Below are positions 15,276-22,633 of a stretch of 29,192 nucleotides of DNA, piece after piece. The stretch covers positions 1 through 29,192 of the forward strand of contig JAHAIU010000019.1 of the NCBI GenBank assembly GCA_018372555.1. The letters are read 5' to 3'. The translations under genes and the position numbers were made by a program. This DNA is from Clostridium sp. GTDB lineage: Bacteria > Bacillota > Clostridia > Clostridiales > Clostridiaceae. The number at the start of each line of letters is the position of its first letter. The first letter of the stretch is position 1. The notes beneath the pieces were generated by a model. That model saw nothing but the letters and a program-made list of their open reading frames with translations, ran no database searches and was not told where the DNA came from.

Positions 15276-16694
15276 CTAATTATTTTTTATTACACCAATA
15301 GCTACTCCTAATATATTAACATCTCTATTTGATAATTCTATAGGAGAATATAATGAGTTAGCTGGCATAAGTTTTGGAGTTTCACTATTTAAATTTAACG
15401 TCTTTAACGTAGCTTCTCCATCTAAATTAGCTGCAACTATATCATTATGGTTAGCTGTAGATTGCTTTTTAATTACTACTAAATCACCATTACAGATATT
15501 TTTATCAACCATGGAGTCACCTTTAACTCTTAGAATAAATGATTCCTTACCTTTCTCAAGCCAATATTTTGGTAAGTAGAAATTACCTTCAATATTATCA
15601 TTTATTTCTATTGGGTTACCAGCTGCTATATTATTAAACATAGGAATATCTAATAATTCGTCCTCGTTAAAAATAACATTATTTTCTTCTAACAATTCCT
15701 TTGAATTAGAAGCAGTATCTATATTGAAGTCAACAACTTCTTTATTCCTCAGATTAATATATTGATACTTTTCTATAGTATTAATTTCTTTCTTCTTACT
15801 TTCAAATTTCACTTTAAAGTTAAAGGTTTTTCCTTTTATATCAAAGCCTAAGGAATTAAACTTTCTTCCTTTAATCATCCAAGAATTTTCTTTCGTATTA
15901 AGCTCACTATTTAAAATTAGAATAAAAGAAGAGTAAGTTTTTTCATTATATATAGCTTTTACTAAGTCTATTTCAGCCTTGGTTAATTTTTCAGTATCAT
16001 CTAATATTATATGACTATATATTCCACTAAACTTTTTTACATATTGTAATGCAAATAATACATGATCATATTCATCTATTCTATTACTTGAATATAACTT
16101 TTCATTATACATTTCCTTAAGGCTATAAATCCCTTCACGAGTATAAGAAGACTTTTTTATTCTGCCTTTTCTGCCTTTTCTATCAACTGTTAAGTATTCT
16201 TCTAAGGAAAAATTGCTTGCCTTTATCCATAGAATTTCCTCTAATAAGAATTCATAGGAAGCTTTTTTTATAAACTTTGATTTCTTATAAAATCCTTCTA
16301 TATATTCTTTTAAATCTTCTAATACCTTTAAAGCTTCACTTCTATGTATATTATTAAATGCTTGTCCTTTTTCTCTTCCATAAGCATTATAATATATATT
16401 AATAAGTTCTTCTAATGTTATAATTTCCACTCTGTTTTTATCTAAAGAAAATAATGAGTAAAAATAATTCTCCTTACTTTCACTATTATATAGTTCCTTA
16501 GCTTTAAAGTTTTTACTATGACTAGAAGTTATAAATACTATTTTATCTTCTTCATAAAGACAATAGTTATTTTCTAAGTTTAATAATTTATAAATTGAAG
16601 CAGTACTTTTCCCTGTATTTTCTTTTCCCTTTAGTATTTGATATCCCGATGATTTATTATTAATAAACCTTTTTTGATATTTTGTAAGTTCCAC
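15276..16694 (-). CDS. SF1-like ATPase domain fused to a LexA-type S24 autopeptidase
   Basis: A 472-residue two-part protein. Residues 1-300 resemble the first domain of UvrD/Rep-type helicases: a Q-like motif (YQK, residues 6-8), Walker A GKENTGKST (23-31), a motif Ia-like IVFITSSHSKNFKAKEL (52-68), and a degenerate motif II, LDDTEKLT (231-238), where helicases have DExQD. The second helicase domain is absent. Residues 350-472 are a complete LexA-like peptidase: cleavage site Ala358-Gly359 in NNIAAGNPIE, Ser394 in VKGDSM, Lys431 in EATLKTL, and the ending ILGVAIGVIKN. The Ser-to-Lys spacing of 37 equals that of E. coli LexA (Ser119, Lys156). No helix-turn-helix is visible. It has a strong promoter of its own. 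A damage-responsive switch is inference, not shown. Confidence 0.85.
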   Translation of the reverse strand: MELTKYQKRFINNKSSGYQILKGKENTGKSTASIYKLLNLENNYCLYEEDKIVFITSSHSKNFKAKELYNSESKENYFYSLFSLDKNRVEIITLEELINIYYNAYGREKGQAFNNIHRSEALKVLEDLKEYIEGFYKKSKFIKKASYEFLLEEILWIKASNFSLEEYLTVDRKGRKGRIKKSSYTREGIYSLKEMYNEKLYSSNRIDEYDHVLFALQYVKKFSGIYSHIILDDTEKLTKAEIDLVKAIYNEKTYSSFILILNSELNTKENSWMIKGRKFNSLGFDIKGKTFNFKVKFESKKKEINTIEKYQYINLRNKEVVDFNIDTASNSKELLEENNVIFNEDELLDIPMFNNIAAGNPIEINDNIEGNFYLPKYWLEKGKESFILRVKGDSMVDKNICNGDLVVIKKQSTANHNDIVAANLDGEATLKTLNLNSETPKLMPANSLYSPIELSNRDVNILGVAIGVIKNN

Positions 16695-16712
16695 ATTTTC
16701 ACCGCCCTATCT

Positions 16713-16730
16713 TCTGTATATTTAAATGTA
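16713..16730 (-). promoter_or_regulatory. Shared motif, copy upstream of the fusion gene
   Basis: On the plus strand the site reads TCTGTATATTTAAATGTA, with the near-perfect palindrome TATATTTAAATGTA inside it. It starts 18 bases upstream of the fusion gene start and just downstream of the promoter -10, where a bound repressor would block transcription. Its twin is at 15106-15123. Confidence 0.5.
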
Positions 16731-16735
16731 TTTTA

Positions 16736-16764
16736 ATAATATATTTTATTAAGATTTATGTCAA
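16736..16764 (-). promoter_or_regulatory. Promoter of the ATPase-peptidase fusion gene
   Basis: A perfect -35 TTGACA (16759-16764) and a -10 TATTAT (16736-16741) are 17 bases apart on the minus strand. No SOS-type GAAC-N4-GTTC box is near it. Confidence 0.65.
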
Positions 16765-16793
16765 ATAAGAAAACTACTGTAATAAATAATTAA

Positions 16794-16812
16794 GGACTGT
16801 CTTTGACAATCC
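16794..16812 (-). terminator. Terminator after the broken endonuclease gene
   Basis: GGATTGTC (16805-16812) pairs with GACAGTCC (16794-16801) around a 3-base loop, with one mismatch, and is followed on the minus strand by TTAATTATTTATT. It starts 12 bases after the stop codon. Confidence 0.55.
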
Positions 16813-16824
16813 CTATCTTAATTA

Positions 16825-17605
16825 TTAGTTTTTAAGTTTTAATTCTGCCATCATAGGATAATGATCTGATGGATATTTACCATTTTTATTATAATATATT
16901 ATCTCATTATTAATTATTTCAAATTCATCACTTACAAAGATATAGTCAATATGTAACCCTGTTTTTACACCTTTAAATTTTCCTAAAGTTGCTCTAGAGT
17001 ATATTTCTTTATTATAATCTTGTACTGCAACAAATCTCTTACTACTATATTTCCCCTGAGTAAACTCTTTAACAACTTTACTTTTAGGTCCTGCATTTAA
17101 GTCTCCCATTAAAATTGCAGGATAATCATCTTGCTTATGTTTATTTTCAATATACTCTCCTATCTTTTTAAGACCGTATTCTCTTGCTTTAGGAAGTAGA
17201 AAATCTAAATGAGTATTATATATACGTATAAGGTTACCTTCTTCAAGTTCTACTAATGCTGTAGTACAGATTCTTGGAAATACTGAATACCATACAGCAC
17301 TTCCCATTTTATCTGGTTTATCAGATAACCAAAAAGTGCTGTGTTCAAGTATCCTATGTCTTTTTGCAACTAATATATCGTTTCTTTCTATAAAATATCT
17401 AGAGCTTCTTGGATCCCCTACTATATTATAATTAGAAACCTCAGAAGATAAGTCACTATACATTTTATTATTTAATTCCTGTACACCAATAATATCATAA
17501 TCATTATTATTAATAATATCATATACTAACTTTTTTTCTAGTATTCCATCTATTATTAATATCTAATAGAAAATCAGTTCTTAAGTTAAAGGTTAGTACC
17601 TTCAT
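16825..17605 (-). pseudogene. Endonuclease/exonuclease/phosphatase family gene with a one-base frameshift
   Basis: Reading from the ATG at 17603-17605 (AAGGAGATAAAGC ahead of it) gives MKVLTFNLRTDFLLDINNRWNTRKK, then a premature stop. Removing one base from the run of seven T on the plus strand at 17531-17537 restores a single frame of about 259 codons, continuing LVYDIINNNDYDIIGVQEL into the remaining 212 residues. The restored protein has the metal-dependent phosphatase/nuclease marks: FNLR, DIIGVQE, YNTHLD, MGDLNAGP, DYIFVSDE and SDHYP. It could act on DNA, phospholipid or another phosphoester; the family does not say. It is the last gene of the pyridoxal kinase operon. A sequencing error or homopolymer slippage are alternatives to real decay. 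Confidence 0.85.
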
Positions 17606-17628
17606 GCTTTATCTCCTTAATGATGTTA

Positions 17629-18147
17629 CTATTTTGCAGCGAAAGAAATTTTATCTCTTATTTTTAGCTTATCTAGAACAACCCCTGAAACCACAAATAT
17701 TATTCCACTTGCAATTGGTTGTATCATCTCCATAAACAAAGTTGCAATTGGTGATATAAAGTTTCCTGAAATTATTGCTCCAGCTAAATAATATCCAAAT
17801 ACTCCTATTATCCCAGCTAAAAATACTGCAAGAACATTTCTTTTTGAAATTATATTATCACTTTTTGAAGAAAAGCAAAATACCATCATAGGTTTTATTA
17901 TCATTGTAGGTAATATCCATAATACACCACCAGTTAATCCATCTGAAAGGGCTCCACCAATTCCTGCTGCAATCATAGCATAAGGAGTAGGTAATATTAC
18001 AGCTGTTAAATATATAAAAGCATCACCTAAATGTATATATCCTCCATTAAAGCCTGTAGGTATGTGAAAAAATATTATACTTACACATATTAAAGCTGAA
18101 AATAGAGCTGTTAATACTATATTCCTAGTTCTATTACTTGTATTCAT
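17629..18147 (-). CDS. pdxU2: ECF transporter S component, probably for a B6 vitamer
   Basis: A substrate-binding membrane subunit of an energy-coupling-factor vitamin transporter. It would dock with a shared EcfA1A2T module that is not in this window. The 172-residue product has about six hydrophobic helices and the N-terminal pattern NIVLTALFSALICVSIIFF typical of S components, with GGYIHLGDAFIYLTAVILPTPYAMIAAGIGGALSDGLTG as the most conserved-looking stretch. The substrate is inferred from context: the gene overlaps the pyridoxal kinase gene by 14 bases, and a kinase-linked S component of this kind has been called PdxU2. The AAGGAG is 13 bases from the ATG, rather far, so translation may rely on coupling. 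Confidence 0.8.
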   Translation of the reverse strand: MNTSNRTRNIVLTALFSALICVSIIFFHIPTGFNGGYIHLGDAFIYLTAVILPTPYAMIAAGIGGALSDGLTGGVLWILPTMIIKPMMVFCFSSKSDNIISKRNVLAVFLAGIIGVFGYYLAGAIISGNFISPIATLFMEMIQPIASGIIFVVSGVVLDKLKIRDKISFAAK

Positions 18148-18973
18148 TAATTAAAATCAACTCCTTTAAAAAGGCTTCAAACATAATTCCTTCATTAGTA
18201 TCAGTTTTAAACTTAAATGTAAATTCTATTACTTTATATATGAAGTCAGTTGCATGTTTGATAGCATAGTTTAAATCATGGTTATTCATAAGTAACCCTA
18301 TAATAATAGATGTAAATACATCTCCAGTTCCACTATAGGACTCATGATTAAATTTTGACTTTACTTTAAAAATTTCGTTTTTTTCTTTATCATAAGCATA
18401 GTTATATATATTATTTTCTTTTATTATTCCAGTTATTATTACTTTTTCTGGCCCAAGATTACTTATCTTTTTGCAGATTTCAATAACTTTTTCATCGCTA
18501 GTATTGTATTTATCGTATTCTTCTCCTGTTAATATGCATGCTTCTGTTAAATTAGGCGTTACTATATTAGCAACTGAAACTAAATGTTTCAGTTTACTAC
18601 ACATGCTGTTAGTAAAGGTGTCATATTTAACTCCGTTATCTCCCATAACAGGATCAACAACTACTAAAGTATTCTCCCTTTCATTAACAAAATTTAAAAC
18701 TATATCTATTTGTTTCTCTGATCCTAAGAATCCACTATAAATACAATCAAAATTTATGCCTAGTGTCTTCCATGAATCCTTATATTTAACCATCTCATCT
18801 GTGATATCTAAAAAAGTGTACTGATCAAATCCAGTATGACATGATAAAACAGCTGTTGGATATGGACAGCATTGTACCCCTAAAGCAGATAATATTGGTA
18901 TTGTTGCAGTAAGAGAACACCTTCCTACACCTGATAAATCATTAATTGTTGCTACTTTTTTAACTTCCCTCAT
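18134..18973 (-). CDS. pdxK: Pyridoxal/pyridoxamine kinase
   Basis: This ribokinase-family enzyme phosphorylates unphosphorylated B6 vitamers, trapping them after uptake; the transporter is encoded next. The 279-residue product shows ATINDLSGVGRCSLTATIPILSALGVQ at the N-terminus, PTAVLSCHTGFD, VDPVMGDNGVKYD, TPNLTEACILTG, and the ATP/catalytic segment SYSGTGDVFTSIIIGLL. The frame is open upstream to 19117, but AGTAGGTG precedes the ATG at 18971-18973 and the product then starts at the family N-terminus. The promoter upstream carries a palindrome that may be a PLP-responsive regulator site. pdxY is an equally suitable symbol. Confidence 0.93.
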   Translation of the reverse strand: MREVKKVATINDLSGVGRCSLTATIPILSALGVQCCPYPTAVLSCHTGFDQYTFLDITDEMVKYKDSWKTLGINFDCIYSGFLGSEKQIDIVLNFVNERENTLVVVDPVMGDNGVKYDTFTNSMCSKLKHLVSVANIVTPNLTEACILTGEEYDKYNTSDEKVIEICKKISNLGPEKVIITGIIKENNIYNYAYDKEKNEIFKVKSKFNHESYSGTGDVFTSIIIGLLMNNHDLNYAIKHATDFIYKVIEFTFKFKTDTNEGIMFEAFLKELILINEYK

Positions 18974-19005
18974 AAGTGCACCTACTTTTTTTAAGTTATT
19001 TATAT

Positions 19006-19048
19006 ATAATAATCCACGATTTTCATTTTGTCCATTGTATCGGTACAA
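19006..19048 (-). promoter_or_regulatory. Promoter and palindromic operator of the B6 salvage operon
   Basis: On the minus strand -35 TGGACA (19029-19034) and -10 TATTAT (19006-19011) are 17 bases apart. Immediately upstream of the -35 is the near-perfect 14-base palindrome TTGTACCGATACAA (19035-19048). GTAC-containing sites of this kind are reported for MocR-family PdxR regulators, so PLP-dependent control is a reasonable guess. No regulator gene is in the window. Confidence 0.55.
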
Positions 19049-19164
19049 ACTATAATTATTTCTGAATAAGTAAGAGATATATGCATACAGGCTATTTAAC
19101 AAATAAACATTATACATAAAAAAATAGTTGCTAATCCTAAAAAAATGCTGATATCAAACCTAAA

Positions 19165-19204
19165 AACCTCAAAAAAGCTGTCGCATTAACTTGAGCGACA
19201 GCTT
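19165..19204 (-). terminator. Intrinsic terminator of htpG
   Basis: A perfect 10-bp stem, AAGCTGTCGC (19175-19184) with GCGACAGCTT (19195-19204), is followed on the minus strand by TTTTGAGG. The GCTGTCGC core is the same as in the MITE ends, so this hairpin may be derived from such an element. Confidence 0.75.
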
Positions 19205-19279
19205 CTTTAAAAGAAACTCTAGTAGTTTCCTCATTATATTTTAACTCTTACCTTTTATCTTTTCACTTTTAGCTTCTAA

Positions 19280-21136
19280 CTATAATTCAATTACCATACT
19301 TAAAAGCTTATTGCTTCTATCTATAAAACTATTCATTTCTTCAGCATTAAGTTCTTTATTAGATAAAAGTGCAATATCTACAATGTAATTACTTATTAAT
19401 TGAAGCTTTTCTTTATTATCATCATTATTACTTGAAGCGATTTTTTTGATGATAGGATTATTGCTATTTAGAACTAAAGTCTTTTCTTCATTAAACATAT
19501 TTGTCATATCCATACCACCAAACATTTTACTCATTTCTAGCATTCTTCTTGATTCTTCAGAAACTAAAATAATAGCTGGTGTTTCAGTATTCTTTAATCC
19601 TTGAACCTTAACTTCTTTTATATCCTTTATATTTAGTTCCTTAAATGTATCTTCTATCTTTTTATTAAAATCTGATGTATCTTCATTATTTTCTTCTTTT
19701 AATATATCAGATATATCAGAATCAATTCTTGCAAAAGTAACACCTGGTTCTTTTGCTTCTAAGAAGCTAATAAAATGATTATCTAAAGAACAATCTAAAA
19801 CTAATGCATCTAAATCTGCATCCTTAAACATCTTTATATATTGAGATTGTTGCTTTTCATCAGTTACATAAAAGACTTTGTTTTCATGCTTTTCCTTATT
19901 ATTTTCTAGATATTCTTTTAAAGTTATATACTCACCATTTAATCTTTTGAAAATAACTATATCTTTTATCTTCTCATAAAAACTTTCATCTCTTAAGCAT
20001 CCATACTTAATAAATATTTGAATGTCTTTCCAAAAATTATTGAAGCTTTCTTTTTCATTTTTAGATAATCCTACTAGCTTATCAGCCACCTTCTTAACTA
20101 TATGTTTAGATATCTTCATTACATCCTTATCTTTTTGAAGGAAGCTTCTAGAAACATTTAAAGGTAAATCCGGACAATCTATTGTTCCCTTTAAAAGTAA
20201 TAAGAAATCTGGTATAACTTCTTTTATATTATCTGCAACAAATACTTGATTATTATATAACTTTACTTGACCTTCTGTTGCTTCTAACTCATGCTTTAAT
20301 TTAGGGAAATATAATATTCCTTTTAAATTAAATGGATAATCTACATTTAAATGAATCCAAAATAGAGGATCGTTAAAATCTCTAAATACTTTCTTATAGA
20401 AAGCCTTGTATTCTTCATCAGTACAATCCTTTGGAGCTTTCATCCATAGTGGATTAGTATCATTTAAAGGCTTTTTCTCCTCTTCCTTATTCTCAGAATT
20501 TTCATCCTCTAAGTAAATTTCTATAGGTAAGAAAGAACAGTATTTCTCTATTATTTCTTGAACCTTATATACTTCTAAAAAGTCAGTACTATCCTCATCA
20601 ACAAATAAAGTAATAGTAGTACCCCTTGTTTTTCTTTCTAATGACGATGAGATTTCATATTCAGTTCCACCTTCACATACCCAAGTTACAGCTTCAGCAC
20701 CTTCAATATATGATAAAGTATCTATTTGAACTCTTTTTGCTACCATAAATGCTGAATAAAAACCTAATCCAAAGTGACCAATTATATCTTTTTCATCATT
20801 GATTTGGTCTTTATATTTATTAATAAAGTCCTCAGCTCCAGAAAAGGCAACTTGATTTATATATTTTTTCACTTCCTCTTCTGTCATTCCAATACCATTA
20901 TCAATGAACTTTAATGTCTTTTCAGATTTATTAATTGATACTGTTACAGAGTACTTATTATCAGCATCTTCCTTAGCTTCACCAAGGCTAACTAGTCTTT
21001 TATATTTACTTATCGCATCACAGCCATTACTAATAAGCTCTCTTATAAAAATATCCTTATCTGAATACAACCATTTCTTAATAATTGGAAAAATATTCTC
21101 TGTATGAATGGAAATATTCCCTTTATTTTTCTCCAT
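19280..21136 (-). CDS. htpG: Molecular chaperone HtpG (Hsp90)
   Basis: Cytoplasmic ATP-dependent chaperone of the Hsp90 family. The 618-residue product has the GHKL ATPase domain in order: FIRELISNGCDAISKYKRL, the nucleotide-binding KFIDNGIGMTEEEV, and the lid/loop GHFGLGFYSAFMVAKRV. These are followed by the middle domain (PLWMKAPKDCTDEEYKAFYKKVFRDFNDPLFWIHLNVDYPFNLKGILYFP) and the C-terminal dimerisation domain. The ATG at 21134-21136 is used because the upstream GTG falls inside the Shine-Dalgarno GGAGGGTG. It is transcribed alone from a consensus promoter. No CIRCE inverted repeat is visible, so HrcA control is not supported. Confidence 0.97.
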   Translation of the reverse strand: MEKNKGNISIHTENIFPIIKKWLYSDKDIFIRELISNGCDAISKYKRLVSLGEAKEDADNKYSVTVSINKSEKTLKFIDNGIGMTEEEVKKYINQVAFSGAEDFINKYKDQINDEKDIIGHFGLGFYSAFMVAKRVQIDTLSYIEGAEAVTWVCEGGTEYEISSSLERKTRGTTITLFVDEDSTDFLEVYKVQEIIEKYCSFLPIEIYLEDENSENKEEEKKPLNDTNPLWMKAPKDCTDEEYKAFYKKVFRDFNDPLFWIHLNVDYPFNLKGILYFPKLKHELEATEGQVKLYNNQVFVADNIKEVIPDFLLLLKGTIDCPDLPLNVSRSFLQKDKDVMKISKHIVKKVADKLVGLSKNEKESFNNFWKDIQIFIKYGCLRDESFYEKIKDIVIFKRLNGEYITLKEYLENNKEKHENKVFYVTDEKQQSQYIKMFKDADLDALVLDCSLDNHFISFLEAKEPGVTFARIDSDISDILKEENNEDTSDFNKKIEDTFKELNIKDIKEVKVQGLKNTETPAIILVSEESRRMLEMSKMFGGMDMTNMFNEEKTLVLNSNNPIIKKIASSNNDDNKEKLQLISNYIVDIALLSNKELNAEEMNSFIDRSNKLLSMVIEL

Positions 21137-21163
21137 AAAAAACACCCTCCTTTTATGTAAAAT

Positions 21164-21192
21164 ATTTTATTTAAAATTGAAAATCTTGTCAA
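21164..21192 (-). promoter_or_regulatory. Promoter of htpG
   Basis: A perfect TTGACA (21187-21192) is 17 bases from TAAAAT (21164-21169), about 27 bases ahead of the htpG start. It overlaps the region just past the decarboxylase stop. Confidence 0.6.
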
Positions 21193-21209
21193 TATTCATT
21201 ATAGACTAT

Positions 21210-22622
21210 TTAGTCTAAAATTACCTTAATAAATCTATTTTCAACACCAATTACACTTAATTTATTATTAATATAATCATTTATTATATTAATTGATTTC
21301 TCTGATATCCTTTCACCAGGAAGAACTAAAGGAATACCAGGTGGATAAGGAACTATTGCTTCCATTGCAATTTTGTTAACTGCATCTTTAAGGCTAACTA
21401 ATTCTCCTTTTAAATTAAATACCTCATGAGGTTCTAATATCTTTTCATTTATAATACTGTTAAAAATTAAATCTTTTCCTCTTGCCTTAATATTCTCCAT
21501 TTCTAGCTTATTTATTGCATCATACAATTTAATAAAATCTTCTTCGGTATTTGAAGGAGATAATATTAAAACAACTCCCTTAGTAAAACTCATTTCAGCT
21601 TGAATCTTTCTACTTCTTAAGTATTCTAATAATTTATGTCCACTATATCCATTATTTAAAGTCATTAGATATCTACTCTTGTCTATCCCATAGCCTTCTT
21701 TAATATTATCCTGTGATATTATACTAACCTTATTTAATTTATTAATTTTAATTCTATACTCTTCTGCTTTTTCTATTAATGCTTTATAGTCTTCTTCTGC
21801 ATAATTATCTAAATAGTACCTAGCATAATCTAATGAAGACATAATTAAATAAGACGGTGATGTTGTCATAAAGGCTCTTATGTAAAAGTTCAAATTGTCA
21901 TCTTCTACATTTGATAATAAATATCCTCCTTGAGTTAAAGCTGGAAGAGTCTTATGAGGGCTTAGGATTACATAGTCCCCTAAAACTGCAATAGACTTTG
22001 GTAAATTATTTGCAAATCCATAGTGCGCTCCATGAGCTGCATCTATAATAATTTTTAATCCCTTTTCTTTTAAATCTTTAAATATTGATATATCTTCATA
22101 ATAAATACCATAATAATTAGGATTAGTTAATATTATTCCCTTTGGATTTTTAGCTATACTTAATGCTTTAATAATCTCCTCTTTAGATGGAGGCATAAAA
22201 ATCCCAATTTTCTTATCTATAACTGCATCTATATAAATTGGTTTAAGTTTTCTTAAAATAAGGCCATTATATACTGACTTATGGCAGTTCCTTTCAACTA
22301 GAACCTCATCCCCCTCATTAAATGCCGAAAATATTGCTGCTAAATTACTAGCCGTACTTCCATTTACAACAAAATATCCTCTTTTTACCTTATAAGCCTT
22401 AGCTAGTAAGTCTTCCGCTTCCTTAATTACTCCTTCAGGTGAATGCAAATTATCTAAAGGATCTACTTCAGTTATATCTAACTCCCCTAGGGTATTTCTA
22501 AACTTTTCGCCTAATCTATCCCTTAAAAACGCCTTTCCACTTTTATTTCCAGGCATTGATAAAATCAAATTATTTTCTTCTTTATAATCTAAAACTGCTT
22601 CTAATAAAGGTGCTTTTTTCAT
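21210..22622 (-). CDS. PLP-dependent Orn/Lys/Arg decarboxylase
   Basis: A fold-type I decarboxylase of the short Firmicutes type related to SpeA/YaaO; products would be agmatine, cadaverine or putrescine, but the substrate is not readable. Of the 470 residues, the first 370 hold the aminotransferase-like domain: MPGNKSGK at 24-31, VNGSTASNLAA at 87-97, IIIDAAHGAHYGF (Asp194, His197), and SPHKTLPALTQGGYLL with Lys224 as the likely PLP lysine. The C-terminal decarboxylase domain ends with VPYPPGIPLVLPGE, a known family signature. It starts 11 bases after the M16 peptidase gene and probably shares its transcript. The symbol speA is possible but not supported well enough to give. Confidence 0.92.
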   Translation of the reverse strand: MKKAPLLEAVLDYKEENNLILSMPGNKSGKAFLRDRLGEKFRNTLGELDITEVDPLDNLHSPEGVIKEAEDLLAKAYKVKRGYFVVNGSTASNLAAIFSAFNEGDEVLVERNCHKSVYNGLILRKLKPIYIDAVIDKKIGIFMPPSKEEIIKALSIAKNPKGIILTNPNYYGIYYEDISIFKDLKEKGLKIIIDAAHGAHYGFANNLPKSIAVLGDYVILSPHKTLPALTQGGYLLSNVEDDNLNFYIRAFMTTSPSYLIMSSLDYARYYLDNYAEEDYKALIEKAEEYRIKINKLNKVSIISQDNIKEGYGIDKSRYLMTLNNGYSGHKLLEYLRSRKIQAEMSFTKGVVLILSPSNTEEDFIKLYDAINKLEMENIKARGKDLIFNSIINEKILEPHEVFNLKGELVSLKDAVNKIAMEAIVPYPPGIPLVLPGERISEKSINIINDYINNKLSVIGVENRFIKVILD

Positions 22623-22633
22623 ATTTACCTCTC

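Noticed and set aside
16695..16790. SOS (LexA) box ahead of the ATPase-peptidase fusion
   Set aside because: No GAAC-N4-GTTC-like site is visible; the palindrome present (TATATTTAAATGTA) is of a different type.
21137..21209. A CIRCE element controlling htpG
   Set aside because: No TTAGCACTC-N9-GAGTGCTAA inverted repeat is present in the htpG leader.
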